This document shows positions 9,008 through 18,192 of a stretch of DNA of 64,000 nt, piece by piece. The notes under the pieces are model-generated. The model ran no database searches, was not told where the DNA came from, and saw nothing but the letters and a program-made list of their open reading frames with translations. The stretch is taken from assembly GCA_963714125.1 (NCBI GenBank), contig OY970234.1, positions 2,108,001-2,172,000 on the forward strand, written 5' to 3'. Every line of letters starts with the position of its first letter. Position 1 is the first letter of the stretch. This stretch comes from CAWCAW01 sp963714125. Lineage in GTDB: Bacteria > Actinomycetota > Acidimicrobiia > Acidimicrobiales > UBA8190. Position numbers and translations under genes: made by a program.

Positions 9008-9831
9008 GCGCGCCGGAAGGTTCCGAGCCCGGGACGTTGACGGCGGGGGAGCGCGTTCTGCTCATCGACCCCAAGGCGCGGAAATATCTCGTCAAACTGG
9101 CGGCAGGCGGCTCGTTTCACACCCACTCGGGGATCCTCGCCCATGACGCCGTCATCGGCTGCGAGGAAGGCACGTCGGTGGCTTCGTCCACGGGACGACG
9201 CTTTGTTGTCGTGCGTCCGACGCTGACTGATGTCGTGCTCAAGATGCCCCGGGGCGCGCAGGTCATCTACCCCAAGGACCTCGGCGCCATCTTGATGGCC
9301 GCCGACATCGGTCCCGGCATGCGGGTCCTCGAAGCCGGCGTGGGTTCAGGAGCGTTGTCGATGGCGCTGTTGCGCATGGGCGCACAGGTCACCGGTTACG
9401 AGGTGCGCTCCGACTTCGCCGCCCAGGCGCGCACCAACGTTGAAAATGCCATACCGGGCGCTACGTACCGCATCGAGGACCGAGACATCTACGAGGGGAT
9501 CGACGAGCGGCGTCTCGATCGCATCGTGCTCGACTTGCCCGAACCGTGGCAGGTGGTGCCGCACGCCGAAAAGGCCCTACGTCCGGGCGGGATCCTGCTG
9601 GCCTATCTCCCCACCATCAACCAGGTGGCTACGTTGCGAGGAGCATTGCGTCGCAGTGCCTTCGGGCTCGAAGAGACGTCAGAGACCCTGTTGCGCACGT
9701 GGCATGTCGAAGAGCGCTCGGTGCGGCCTGACCATCGCATGGTGGCCCATACGGGATTCCTCACCACGGCCCGGCTCCTGGTGCCGGTGGACGAGGAGCC
9801 CGAGTTCGGTTCTCTCAGCCCTGCTCTATAA
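9004..9831 (+). CDS. trmI: tRNA (adenine-58-N1)-methyltransferase TrmI
   Basis: SAM-dependent enzyme that methylates A58 in the T-loop of tRNA. The 275-aa protein has the N-terminal beta domain of the TrmI/Trm61 family (GERVLLIDPKARKYLVKL, TGRRFVVVRPTL), then the SAM-binding loop VLEAGVGSGALSMALL and the catalytic-side block DRIVLDLPEPWQVV. Starting at GTG 9004 couples it to the preceding small gene. Actinobacterial trmI commonly lies just before the proteasome ATPase, as here. Its last 17 bases are antisense to the ferredoxin gene. Confidence 0.93.
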   Translation: MSAPEGSEPGTLTAGERVLLIDPKARKYLVKLAAGGSFHTHSGILAHDAVIGCEEGTSVASSTGRRFVVVRPTLTDVVLKMPRGAQVIYPKDLGAILMAADIGPGMRVLEAGVGSGALSMALLRMGAQVTGYEVRSDFAAQARTNVENAIPGATYRIEDRDIYEGIDERRLDRIVLDLPEPWQVVPHAEKALRPGGILLAYLPTINQVATLRGALRRSAFGLEETSETLLRTWHVEERSVRPDHRMVAHTGFLTTARLLVPVDEEPEFGSLSPAL

Positions 9832-10051
9832 AGATGCACTCCCCGGGACACTCCTCGGCCGCTTCGGTCACGGCGTCCTCAAGGTCCTCGGGGACAAGGG
9901 CAGTGCCGGCCGATCCTCCCGGTTCACTTCTCACTTGGTCGCCCTCTTTGACGTAGGCGAGCCCGTCGTCGAGGAGGGTGAACACGGCCGGAGCGATCTC
10001 CTCGCACAAGCCGTCGCCAGTGCACAGATCCTGGTCGATCCAGACCTTCAT
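9815..10051 (-). CDS. 3Fe-4S ferredoxin
   Basis: A 78-aa ferredoxin of the type that serves cytochrome P450 and other oxygenases. It begins MKVWIDQDLCTGDGLCEEIA: C-x5-C followed later by a single C-P (ECPGEC), which fits a [3Fe-4S] cluster rather than the C-x2-C-x2-C of a 4Fe-4S type. I prefer ATG 10051 because the fold starts there, although the frame is open to 10117. It is convergent with trmI and overlaps it by 17 bp. No P450 is in the window, so its partner is unknown. Confidence 0.88.
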   Translation of the reverse strand: MKVWIDQDLCTGDGLCEEIAPAVFTLLDDGLAYVKEGDQVRSEPGGSAGTALVPEDLEDAVTEAAEECPGECIFIEQG

Positions 10052-10235
10052 GGCGGCGTCGGTTTCCTTCGCGGTCTCGGGGGGGTCCGCACACACACAG
10101 CGAACCCCCGGTCTCAAGTGCCAACGTGGGCAACCAAGACTATCCGGGCACGCCGCAACCTCGGACCAGGGAGGCGCCAGTCGCTCTCAGAGCCGGTGTA
10201 GGGTCCCAACAGAGGCTCCAAAAGGGTCGAGGGAG

Positions 10236-12005
10236 GTGGTTCAGACGGCCGAATCGGACGAGGAACGGCAGTTGGCCCTCCGCGAAGAGCTGGAGCAGTT
10301 GCGTGAGCGGTCGCGCCAGGTCGAAGAAGAGGTGACGCTGCTGCGCCGGAGGCTGTCGGACGGCCCCGGGCGTGTGCAGTCCCTCGAGGAACGGTTGCTC
10401 GAGGTCAAGGGCCAGCTGTCCCAAGCCGTCACGCAGAACGAGAAGCTCACCTATACCTTGCAGCAGGCCAAGGAACACATCGCCGCGCTGCGAGAAGAGG
10501 TGGACAAGCTCACCCAGCCGCCGAGCGCCTACGGCACCTTTTTGGGTGCCAACGAGGACGGCACCGTCGACGTCTTTTCCGGCGGTCGCAAGATGCGGGT
10601 GGCCGTCCACCCCGAAATCGAGACCTTCGAGCTCTTGCGGGGCCAGGAAGTCGTGCTCAACGAGTCGCTCAATGTCGTTCTGGCTCGACACGGTGAGGAC
10701 GCCGGCGAGGTGGTGACGCTCAAGGAAGTCCTCGAAGACGGCCGTCGAGCCATCGTCTACGCCCGTGCCGACGAAGAGCGCGTGGTCGAGCTGGCCGACA
10801 ACCTCCTCGATGTCCATCTCCGATCGGGTGATTCGGTGCTCATGGAAACCCGCTCGCAGCTCCTGGTGGAGAAGCTGCCCCGGCCCGAGGTCGAAGAACT
10901 CGTGCTGGAGGAGGTTCCCGACATCACCTATGCCGACGTCGGGGGACTTGACTCCCAAATCGAGGCGATCATGGACGCCGTCGAGCTGCCTTACCTACAT
11001 CGGGCCCTGTTCTCCGAGTACAAGCTGCCGGCCCCGAAGGGCATTCTCCTCTACGGCCCCCCCGGATGCGGCAAGACACTCATCGCCAAAGCCGTGGCCA
11101 ACTCCTTGGCCAAGAAGGTCGCCCAGGTGACGGGCAACGCCAACATTCGCAGCTATTTCCTCAACATCAAGGGTCCTGAGCTGCTCAACAAGTACGTGGG
11201 GGAGACCGAGCGCCAAATTCGCCTGGTGTTCCAGCGCGCCCGGGAGAAGGCCGAAGAAGGCGTGCCCGTCATCGTGTTCTTCGACGAGATGGATTCGTTG
11301 TTCCGCACGCGTGGCACCGGCATCAGCTCCGACATGGAATCGACCATCGTTCCGCAACTCCTAGCCGAGATCGACGGCGTGGAAACCTTGCGCGATGTGA
11401 TCGTGATCGGCGCGTCCAACCGCGAAGACCTCATCGACCCCGCCATCTTGCGACCGGGGCGCCTCGACGTGAAGATCAAGATCGAGCGTCCCGACGAAGG
11501 TGCTGCCGCCCAGATCTTCGCCCGCTACCTCACCCCGGACCTTCCGCTCGACGTTGGTGAGGTCGAGCACAACGGCGGCGGCGACCCCGCCAAGGCCGTG
11601 GCGTTCATGATCGACCGGACCGTCGAGGAGATGTACCGGGCCGACGACGAGAACACGTTCCTCGAAGTGACGTATCAAAACGGTGACAAGGAGATCCTGT
11701 ACTTCCGCGACTTCGCGTCGGGGGCCATGATCGAGAACATCGTGCGCCGGGCCAAGAAGCTGGCCATCAAGCGGGCCATCGCGGGTGATGGTGGCGGGGT
11801 GCGAACCTCTGATCTCTTGGAGTCGATCCGGCGGGAGTACAAGGAGAACGAGGACCTTCCCAACACGACCAACCCCGACGACTGGGCTCGCATCTCCGGC
11901 AAGAAGGGTGAGCGCATCGTCTATGTGCGTACCTTGCTGGCTGATACCGACGAGACGACCGGAGGTCGTTCCATCGAGCGTGTCGGTACGGGCCAATACC
12001 TCTGA
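10236..12005 (+). CDS. arc: Proteasome-associated AAA ATPase ARC (Mpa)
   Basis: Hexameric unfoldase that captures pupylated proteins and feeds them to the 20S proteasome. The 589-aa protein has an N-terminal coiled coil (about 5-80, heptads rich in Leu/Glu), an OB region, one AAA domain with Walker A GPPGCGKT at 274-281 and Walker B VIVFFDEMDS, and the C-terminal GQYL that docks into the 20S alpha ring and opens the gate. I use GTG 10236; no in-frame ATG lies near it, and the spacing to AAAGGG is acceptable. First gene of the proteasome locus arc-dop-pup-prcB-prcA-pafA. Confidence 0.96.
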   Translation: MVQTAESDEERQLALREELEQLRERSRQVEEEVTLLRRRLSDGPGRVQSLEERLLEVKGQLSQAVTQNEKLTYTLQQAKEHIAALREEVDKLTQPPSAYGTFLGANEDGTVDVFSGGRKMRVAVHPEIETFELLRGQEVVLNESLNVVLARHGEDAGEVVTLKEVLEDGRRAIVYARADEERVVELADNLLDVHLRSGDSVLMETRSQLLVEKLPRPEVEELVLEEVPDITYADVGGLDSQIEAIMDAVELPYLHRALFSEYKLPAPKGILLYGPPGCGKTLIAKAVANSLAKKVAQVTGNANIRSYFLNIKGPELLNKYVGETERQIRLVFQRAREKAEEGVPVIVFFDEMDSLFRTRGTGISSDMESTIVPQLLAEIDGVETLRDVIVIGASNREDLIDPAILRPGRLDVKIKIERPDEGAAAQIFARYLTPDLPLDVGEVEHNGGGDPAKAVAFMIDRTVEEMYRADDENTFLEVTYQNGDKEILYFRDFASGAMIENIVRRAKKLAIKRAIAGDGGGVRTSDLLESIRREYKENEDLPNTTNPDDWARISGKKGERIVYVRTLLADTDETTGGRSIERVGTGQYL

Positions 12006-12118
12006 CAACCTGGGCCAAGGCACCCGTGACCACCCTGGACGAGGTTCTTTTCGGGGCCTGGTGCGGTTACCGGCGTCGGCGCCGCGACTCGCCGCCAGCG
12101 ACGCACTAGGGTCGGTTC

Positions 12119-13606
12119 GTGGCGGTCGCAAAGGTTTGCGGCATCGAAACGGAGTACGGCATCGCGCATGCCGGCGGAGACGGCAATCCAGTGGCGTCTT
12201 CGTCGTTGTTGGTGAACGCCTACGTATCGGACCTCGCTCGCGTCGGCTGGGACTTTGAAGACGAATCCCCGGGTAACGACGCCCGCGGCTTTGCCCGCGA
12301 AGGATCGCTGCCCCCGGAGATCGAGACGCATCTCGTCAATGCCGTACTTACCAACGGGGCGCGTTACTACGTGGATCACGCCCATCCCGAATACTCCACG
12401 CCAGAGTGCGCTGACCCTCTAGAGGTCGTCCTTTACGACAAGTCGGGCGAAGAGGTGTTGCGCCGCTCCATGGCCGCTATCGGCCGACAACTCCCGCCGG
12501 GCCAGGCCATCGTCGTCTACAAGAACAACTCCGACGGCAAAGGCAACTCGTACGGAACGCACGAGAACTACCTCATGGACCGGGCGGTGCCTTTTGCGCG
12601 CATCGCCCAGTTGATCACCGCGCATTTCGTGACGCGTCAGATCTACACCGGTGCGGGCAAGGTCGGTACCGAGACGCCGGGGGCGGCTGGCAACGGCATC
12701 GTCTACCAACTCTCGCAGCGGGCCGAGTTTTTCGAAGAGGAAGTAGGTCTCGAAACCACCCTCAAGCGTCCCATCGTCAACACCCGCGACGAACCTCACG
12801 CCGATCCCCAGCGCTATCGGCGGCTGCATGTGATCGTTGGGGACGCCAACCTCGCCGAAGTGGCGACCTTCTTAAAGGTGGGGACCACGGCGCTGGTCCT
12901 CGCCCTCATCGAGGACGACGCCTTCGGATCCAACGAGCTGATCCTGGCCAACCCGGTACGCGCCATCCGTCAGGTGTCCTTCGACCCCACGCTGGCGGCG
13001 CGCGTCGACCTGGCCGACGGCCGGACGGCCACGGCCACAGAAATCCAGTGGGAGCTGTACGGGCTGGCTCGCAAGTACGCCGAGGAGCGGGGTCTGGAAT
13101 GCCTCGGGGACGAGGCTGTCGGCCAAGCCGTCCTGGCCCGCTGGGAAGAGGTCTTGCACGGACTTGAGACCGACCCGACCACGGTGGCCCGCCAGGTGGA
13201 CTGGGCCGCCAAGCTCCAGCTCCTCGAGGCCTACCGGGAGCGACACAGCCTCGATTGGGACGACCACCGGTTGGCGGCGGTGGACCTGCAGTACCACGAC
13301 CTGCGTCCCGAGCGGTCGTTGTTCGCCGTGCTCGATACCGAGAAGCTGGTCAGCCACGAAGACGTGGTGCGCGGCGTGACCGAACCTCCTCGGCGGACCC
13401 GGGCCTACTTCCGAGGCCAGTGCCTCAAGCGCTGGGCCTCCTCGGTGGCCAGCGCCAACTGGGACTCGCTGGTCTTTGACCTTGGTACCGACCCCCTGCG
13501 GCGCGTCCCTATGATGGATCCGCTGCGTGGTACGGCGGAACACGTCGAGGAACTTCTGAATGGAAGTTCCTCGCCGTCGGAGCTTTTGGCGCGGTTGAGC
13601 GGGTAG
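12119..13606 (+). CDS. dop: Depupylase / Pup deamidase Dop
   Basis: Carboxylate-amine-ligase-fold enzyme that removes Pup from substrates and, where Pup ends in Gln, deamidates it. The 495-aa protein starts at GTG 12119 with VCGIETEYGIAHAGG, the ATP/Mg-binding Glu of the family. The Dop-loop region follows (residues ~40-75), a feature absent from PafA. KNNSDGKGNSYGTHENYL and NTRDEPHADPQRYRRLHVI are shared with PafA. Here Pup already ends in Glu (next gene), so deamidation is not needed and depupylation should be its only role. Confidence 0.96.
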   Translation: MAVAKVCGIETEYGIAHAGGDGNPVASSSLLVNAYVSDLARVGWDFEDESPGNDARGFAREGSLPPEIETHLVNAVLTNGARYYVDHAHPEYSTPECADPLEVVLYDKSGEEVLRRSMAAIGRQLPPGQAIVVYKNNSDGKGNSYGTHENYLMDRAVPFARIAQLITAHFVTRQIYTGAGKVGTETPGAAGNGIVYQLSQRAEFFEEEVGLETTLKRPIVNTRDEPHADPQRYRRLHVIVGDANLAEVATFLKVGTTALVLALIEDDAFGSNELILANPVRAIRQVSFDPTLAARVDLADGRTATATEIQWELYGLARKYAEERGLECLGDEAVGQAVLARWEEVLHGLETDPTTVARQVDWAAKLQLLEAYRERHSLDWDDHRLAAVDLQYHDLRPERSLFAVLDTEKLVSHEDVVRGVTEPPRRTRAYFRGQCLKRWASSVASANWDSLVFDLGTDPLRRVPMMDPLRGTAEHVEELLNGSSSPSELLARLSG

Positions 13607-13616
13607 GAGACGATTC

Positions 13617-13814
13617 ATGGCAGAACGGGAATTAAAGCGAAAGCCGGCAACGGCGCCTCGTGAAGAGGCGGTGCCCGAAGAGACGCCCGCCGTGTCCGGC
13701 CAGGGCGAGAAGCTCAAGGCGGAGCTGGACGACCTGTTGGACGAGATCGACGAGGTACTCGAGGAGAATGCCGAGGAGTTCGTACGTAGCTACGTCCAGA
13801 AGGGCGGCGAGTAG
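13617..13814 (+). CDS. pup: Prokaryotic ubiquitin-like protein Pup (GGE C-terminus)
   Basis: A 65-aa disordered tag that PafA links to substrate lysines to mark them for the proteasome. The C-terminal half LDDLLDEIDEVLEENAEEF is the region that forms a helix on the ARC coiled coil, and the protein ends VQKGGE. Most studied Pups end in GGQ and need Dop to convert Gln to Glu; this one is encoded ready for ligation. A GGAG precedes the ATG by eight bases. It sits between dop (10 bp) and prcB (4 bp) in a tight operon. Confidence 0.96.
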   Translation: MAERELKRKPATAPREEAVPEETPAVSGQGEKLKAELDDLLDEIDEVLEENAEEFVRSYVQKGGE

Positions 13815-13818
13815 CCGA

Positions 13819-14649
13819 GTGAGTCTGCCGTTGTTCTCGCCTGGAGACGACCCGGGCCCGAACTTCTCCGCCTTGTTGCAACGATCCGGATCTCCACTGC
13901 CAGGAGCCGTGGCCATGGCCGCGTCGGGCGGCGGTGCCGCGTCGGGATCGTCGGCGCCGCTATCGGTGGCCCATGGGACGACCGTCGTGGCCTTGCGGTA
14001 CGCGGACGGGGTCGTAATGGCGGGCGATCGCCGCGCCACGGAGGGGAACTTCATCGCCCACCGCGGCATGGACAAGGTCTTTCCGGCCGATCGCCACTCG
14101 GCCGTCGCCATCGCCGGCGCGGCCGGGCCGGCTATCGAGATGGTCAAGCTCTTTCAGACCCAGCTTGAGCATTACGAGAAGGTCGAAGGGGTGGCCCTGA
14201 GCCTCGAAGGCAAGGCCAACCAACTCAGCCAGATGGTCCGTGACCACCTTCCTATGGCCATGCAGGGATTGGCCGTGGTGCCGCTGTTCGCCGGCTTCGA
14301 CCTGCGCCGGGGTCAGGGGCGCATCTACACCTATGACGTGACCGGTGGGCACTACGAGGAGACGGATCACGCCGCCACCGGATCGGGCGGCCGTGATGCC
14401 CGCACCACCATCAAGTTGGCTTGGCGAGCTGACCTGTCGCGTACCGAGGCCATCGAGCTGGCCGTAGAAGCGCTGTACGAGGCGGCCGACGAGGATGCCG
14501 CCACGGGCGGGCCCGACCTGGTCCGGGGCATCTTCCCCGTGGTCGCCAGTGTCACGGAGTCGGGCTATGAACAAGTGGAGCAGGGCGAAGTGGCGAATCG
14601 TTTCACGGCATTGGTGGAACGGCTCCGAGCCGGAGGGCGGCGGCCATGA
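13819..14649 (+). CDS. prcB: 20S proteasome beta subunit
   Basis: Catalytic subunit of the bacterial 20S proteasome, an N-terminal-nucleophile hydrolase. The 276-aa precursor starts at GTG 13819. A propeptide of 53 residues ends in VAHG, and cleavage before Thr54 (TTVVALRYADGVVMAGDRR) exposes the nucleophile; the Asp and Lys/Arg of the active-site set lie in VMAGDRRAT and around it. The stop overlaps prcA by four bases (ATGA), so the subunits are translated together. Confidence 0.96.
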   Translation: MSLPLFSPGDDPGPNFSALLQRSGSPLPGAVAMAASGGGAASGSSAPLSVAHGTTVVALRYADGVVMAGDRRATEGNFIAHRGMDKVFPADRHSAVAIAGAAGPAIEMVKLFQTQLEHYEKVEGVALSLEGKANQLSQMVRDHLPMAMQGLAVVPLFAGFDLRRGQGRIYTYDVTGGHYEETDHAATGSGGRDARTTIKLAWRADLSRTEAIELAVEALYEAADEDAATGGPDLVRGIFPVVASVTESGYEQVEQGEVANRFTALVERLRAGGRRP

Positions 14650-15380
14650 CCATGCCCTTCTACGTGGCCCCCGAACAGGTCATGAAGGACCGGGCCGAGT
14701 ACGCCCAAAAGGGGATCGCCCGAGGCCGCTCACTCGTGGCCACCGTCTTTGACGACGGCATCGTGATCGTGGCCGAGAACCCGTCGAGATCGCTGCACAA
14801 GGTGAGCGAGATCTATGACCGCATCGCCTTTGCCGGTGTGGGCAAATACAACGAGTTCGATCAGTTACGCGTGGCAGGTATTCGCCACGCCGATACCAAG
14901 GGTTTCTCCTTCTCCCGCGAGGATGTCGACGCCCGTTCCCTGGCCAACCTCTACGCGCAATTCCTCGGCCAGGTGTTCACCCACGAAATGAAGCCGCTCG
15001 AGGTGGAGATCCTCGTGGCCGAGCTCGGCGAAGAGGGCCACGACAACCAGCTGTACCACATCGCCTATGAAGGCACTATCACCGACGAGGACCGTTTTGC
15101 CGTGCTGGGCGGGGAGACTGAAACGATCTCGGAGCGTTTCGAACGGGCCTACAGCGAAGGCTGGGGCCTCGACGGGGCATTGCGCGCCGCGGTGGCGGCG
15201 TTAGCTGGTCCCGAGCGCGCCCTCGGTCCCGGTGACCTGGAGGTGGCGCTGTTGGCCGCCAGTAACGGCCGGCGCGCCTTTCGTCGGTTGACCGTCGGTG
15301 AGCTCGGACAGCGCCTGGGTGCTCAAGGGCCGTCTGACGATGGGCCCGAGTCGGGCTCGTCGGACGCAACGTCGGCCTGA
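14646..15380 (+). CDS. prcA: 20S proteasome alpha subunit
   Basis: Forms the outer heptameric rings of the 20S core that gate substrate entry and bind ARC. The 244-aa protein begins MTMPFYVAPEQVMKDRAEYA, the actinobacterial alpha-subunit N-terminus containing the H0 helix. It lacks a processed Thr. The last ~25 residues are Ser/Asp/Gly-rich and disordered, and the DNA there overlaps a minus-strand frameshifted gene (15323-15579). Confidence 0.96.
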   Translation: MTMPFYVAPEQVMKDRAEYAQKGIARGRSLVATVFDDGIVIVAENPSRSLHKVSEIYDRIAFAGVGKYNEFDQLRVAGIRHADTKGFSFSREDVDARSLANLYAQFLGQVFTHEMKPLEVEILVAELGEEGHDNQLYHIAYEGTITDEDRFAVLGGETETISERFERAYSEGWGLDGALRAAVAALAGPERALGPGDLEVALLAASNGRRAFRRLTVGELGQRLGAQGPSDDGPESGSSDATSA

Positions 15381-15579
15381 TCGCTTAGCAGCAGTTGGCG
15401 GGCCAGGTCAGCCTGGTCGGCGGCGACCAAGATCTCCACCGACCCGGGTAGAGGGTAGGTCCCGCCCGCCCGCCTCGGGTCTCGGTGAGGATGCCATCCG
15501 CTCCGAGGCGCGCCATGAGGACATCAGCCTCGAAGCTCGAGCCCACCGTGGTGAGCGGCACCATGGGCGTCGCCGTCAC
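15323..15579 (-). pseudogene. DUF2007-like small protein, frameshifted
   Basis: On the minus strand, frame one from GTG 15579 or ATG 15564 reads MVPLTTVGSSFEADVLMARL then GADGILTETRGG. After the G-rich run near 15470-15490 the sense continues in another frame as YPLPGSVEILVAADQADLA and RQLLLSDQADV, with a TGA at 15323. Joined, this has the strand-helix-strand, then strand-helix layout of the DUF2007 putative signal-transducing family. One base change in the GCGGGCGGGCGGG run would restore it, so a sequencing error is plausible. It overlaps the 3' end of prcA by 58 bp, convergent. Assignment is by pattern recognition only. Confidence 0.4.
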
Positions 15580-15656
15580 AGAGGCGAGGCTACCGGTGGT
15601 CGAGAAGGTTTCGCCGAAGGCGCCGAATTGGCCCGGGCCGGCACTACCGTGGGCTT

Positions 15657-17015
15657 ATGGATAAGCGGATCTTCGGGCTCGAGAACGAGTACGGGGTGAC
15701 GTGCACGCTGCGTGGTCAACGGCGCCTGAGCCCCGACGAGGTGGCCCGCTACCTGTTTCGACGGGTGGTGAGCTGGGGGAGATCCTCCAATGTCTTTTTG
15801 GAGAACGGCGCCCGCCTGTACCTGGATGTGGGCAGCCATCCCGAGTACGCCACGCCCGAGTGCGATTCCATTGCCGACTTGGTGGCCCATGACAAAGCGG
15901 GGGAGCGGATCCTCGACCACCTCGTCACCGGGGCCGAAGCTCGTCTGCGCGAGGAAGGGATCAGGGGCGTCATCTACCTGTTCAAGAACAACACGGACTC
16001 GGCGGGCAACTCCTACGGATGTCACGAGAATTACCTCACGTCGCGGCGCGATGACTTCGGCCATTACACCGAGATCCTCATTCCCTTTCTCGTGAGCCGG
16101 CAGATCTATGCCGGTGCCGGCAAGGTGTTGCAGACAGCTCGAGGAGCCGTGTTCTGTTTGTCCCAACGCGCCGAGCACATCTGGGAAGGAGTGTCATCGG
16201 CGACAACGCGCAGTCGGCCCATCATCAATACCCGGGACGAGCCCCACGCCGATGCGGAACGGTTCCGCCGGCTGCACGTCATCGTGGGCGACTCCAACAT
16301 GAACGAGTACGCCACCTTTTTGAAGGTGGGCGCCACCAGCATTCTCTTGCGCATGCTCGAGGATCCCGGCACTGTGCTGCGCGACCTGACGTTGGAGAAC
16401 CCCATCAGAGCCATTCGGGAGATCAGTCACGACCTGACGTGTCGGCGCAAGGTGCGCCTGGCCAACGGACGGGAATTAAGCGCGCTCGACATCCAATCGG
16501 AGTACCTCACTCGGGCGTTGCGCTTTCGCGACACCCACGGACTTTCCCCCCAAGAGGACCAGGCCCTTGGCATGTGGGAGCACTGTCTCAAAGGCCTTGA
16601 GTCGGACCCGTCGACGCTGGTGCGTGAGTGCGACTGGGTGGCCAAACAACAACTGATCGAGGCGTTCCGGGAGCGTCACGGCTTGCCCCTCGGACACCCC
16701 AAGGTGGCCCTGGTGGATCTGCAGTACCACGACGTGAACAAAGAGCGGGGTCTTTATTACCGCCTCGAAGCACGTGACCGCATGGAGCGCATCACCGATG
16801 ACGCCACCATCGCCGAGGCCATGAACAAAGCCCCGGAAACGACCCGGGCCCGCCTCCGAGGCGAGTTCATTCGCCGGGCTAAAGAGCGCCGACGCGACTT
16901 CACCGTCGACTGGGTCCACCTCAAGCTCAATGACCAGGCCCAGCGCACGGTTTTACTGAAGGATCCGTTTCGATCTCATGACGAACGGGTCGAAAAACTC
17001 ATCGCCAGCTTGTGA
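15657..17015 (+). CDS. pafA: Pup--protein ligase PafA
   Basis: Uses ATP to activate the C-terminal Glu of Pup and joins it to substrate lysines. The 452-aa protein starts MDKRIFGLENEYGVTCTLRG, the family N-terminus with the metal-binding Glu. Catalytic-core blocks YLFKNNTDSAGNSYGCHENY and NTRDEPHADAERFRRLHVI are intact. It lacks the loop that distinguishes Dop, and the C-terminal domain (LKDPFRSHDERVEKLIASL) is complete. No pafB/pafC regulators follow; lepB comes next instead. Confidence 0.97.
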   Translation: MDKRIFGLENEYGVTCTLRGQRRLSPDEVARYLFRRVVSWGRSSNVFLENGARLYLDVGSHPEYATPECDSIADLVAHDKAGERILDHLVTGAEARLREEGIRGVIYLFKNNTDSAGNSYGCHENYLTSRRDDFGHYTEILIPFLVSRQIYAGAGKVLQTARGAVFCLSQRAEHIWEGVSSATTRSRPIINTRDEPHADAERFRRLHVIVGDSNMNEYATFLKVGATSILLRMLEDPGTVLRDLTLENPIRAIREISHDLTCRRKVRLANGRELSALDIQSEYLTRALRFRDTHGLSPQEDQALGMWEHCLKGLESDPSTLVRECDWVAKQQLIEAFRERHGLPLGHPKVALVDLQYHDVNKERGLYYRLEARDRMERITDDATIAEAMNKAPETTRARLRGEFIRRAKERRRDFTVDWVHLKLNDQAQRTVLLKDPFRSHDERVEKLIASL

Positions 17016-17059
17016 ACCTGAGCCCGTAAAGGGGCCCAGATCAAGTAGCCTCAATTTCT

Positions 17060-17716
17060 ATGGCTCGTGAGGCGACCGACGCCTATGCACCATTTGGGCG
17101 TATCGACACGCTGAGCATCCCTCCGGTCGACGGCGTGCACGTTGTGAGCGTGCCTGACGAGGATCGCTTCCCGCCGCGTCGTGGGGGGCGCTGGGTGCTC
17201 GAATGGGCACTCGTTCTCATCATCGCCTTGGGCGTGGCCGTGACGGTGCGGGCCTTCGTCGTCCAGACGTTCTTCATCCCGTCGGCCTCCATGGAGCCGA
17301 CGCTCATGATCGGCGACCGCATTCTCGTCGACAAGCTGAGCTATCACTTTCACAGCGTGCACGTCGGCGACATCATCGTGTTCAAGAAGCCGCCCAACGA
17401 GGTCGCCGCCGCCGACATCCAAGACCTCGTCAAGCGCGTCATCGGCTTGCCCGGCCAATGGATCTCCTCCGCCCCCGATGGGGCGGTGCTGATCAACGGC
17501 AAGCCACTGCCCGAGCCGTGGCTGACGGCTTCGGCGCGGGCCGATCCCGGCCCGCCCATCACGCTTCAGAAGATCCCCTCGGGGGACTACTTCATGATGG
17601 GGGACAATCGGGGCGATTCCGAGGACAGCCGGGTGTTCGGTCCCATTTCTGGGTCCCTGATCGTGGGGCGCGTGGTCGTGCGGATCTGGCCCTTTTCGTC
17701 ACTGCATATCTTCTGA
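17060..17716 (+). CDS. lepB: Signal peptidase I
   Basis: Membrane-bound Ser/Lys protease that cuts signal peptides from exported proteins. The 218-aa protein has a ~45-residue cytoplasmic lead, one membrane helix (about 47-66), the catalytic Ser77 in PSASMEPTL, and the general-base Lys125 in VKRVIGLPG. Box E, GDNRGDSEDSRVFGP, is near the C-terminus. Its position before the tat genes groups three secretion genes downstream of the proteasome locus. Confidence 0.95.
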   Translation: MAREATDAYAPFGRIDTLSIPPVDGVHVVSVPDEDRFPPRRGGRWVLEWALVLIIALGVAVTVRAFVVQTFFIPSASMEPTLMIGDRILVDKLSYHFHSVHVGDIIVFKKPPNEVAAADIQDLVKRVIGLPGQWISSAPDGAVLINGKPLPEPWLTASARADPGPPITLQKIPSGDYFMMGDNRGDSEDSRVFGPISGSLIVGRVVVRIWPFSSLHIF

Positions 17717-17764
17717 TCCGCTGGCCCGGGGGACGGCCGCCGCGAGCCGTAGACTCAAGCCCGC

Positions 17765-18178
17765 ATGCTGTCGCTCAGCCCGGCGAAGCTCCTGGTCATC
17801 CTCGTGGTCGCGATGATCGTGCTTGGTCCCGAGAAGCTCCCGGGCGTGGCCCGCCAGATCGGCGCGGCTTGGGGGGACATTCGGCGGTGGCGCACCAGGC
17901 TCGAGAACGAGGTGCGCGACGTATTCCCGGATCTGCCCGCCACCCACGACGTGGCCCAGGTGGTGCGCTCGCCTCTCGCCTTCCTTGACCGCCTGGCCGA
18001 CGAGCACGAGCATGGACGGAGCACCAACGGCGCCGAGGCCAACGGTTCCGCGGCAGCGTCCAGCCCGTCGGCCCCACCCACATCGCTGCAGCGCACACCA
18101 CCAGTGGGGGGGAGTACCGGGTTGTCGGGGTTGGGACCGGCTGGCGTTGAGCCGGCCGACGACCCCAACATGAACTGA
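17765..18178 (+). CDS. tatB: Twin-arginine translocase TatA/TatB-type subunit
   Basis: A 137-aa protein with an N-terminal membrane helix (about 8-22), the hinge-containing GPEKLPGVARQIG, and an amphipathic helix ending near residue 55, then a Ser/Pro/Gly-rich disordered tail. The LGPEKLP form and length fit TatB better than TatA, but the two are hard to separate. With tatC directly downstream (15 bp) it forms the core of the Tat export machinery. Confidence 0.88.
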   Translation: MLSLSPAKLLVILVVAMIVLGPEKLPGVARQIGAAWGDIRRWRTRLENEVRDVFPDLPATHDVAQVVRSPLAFLDRLADEHEHGRSTNGAEANGSAAASSPSAPPTSLQRTPPVGGSTGLSGLGPAGVEPADDPNMN

Positions 18179-18192
18179 CCCGGGAGCCTGCT

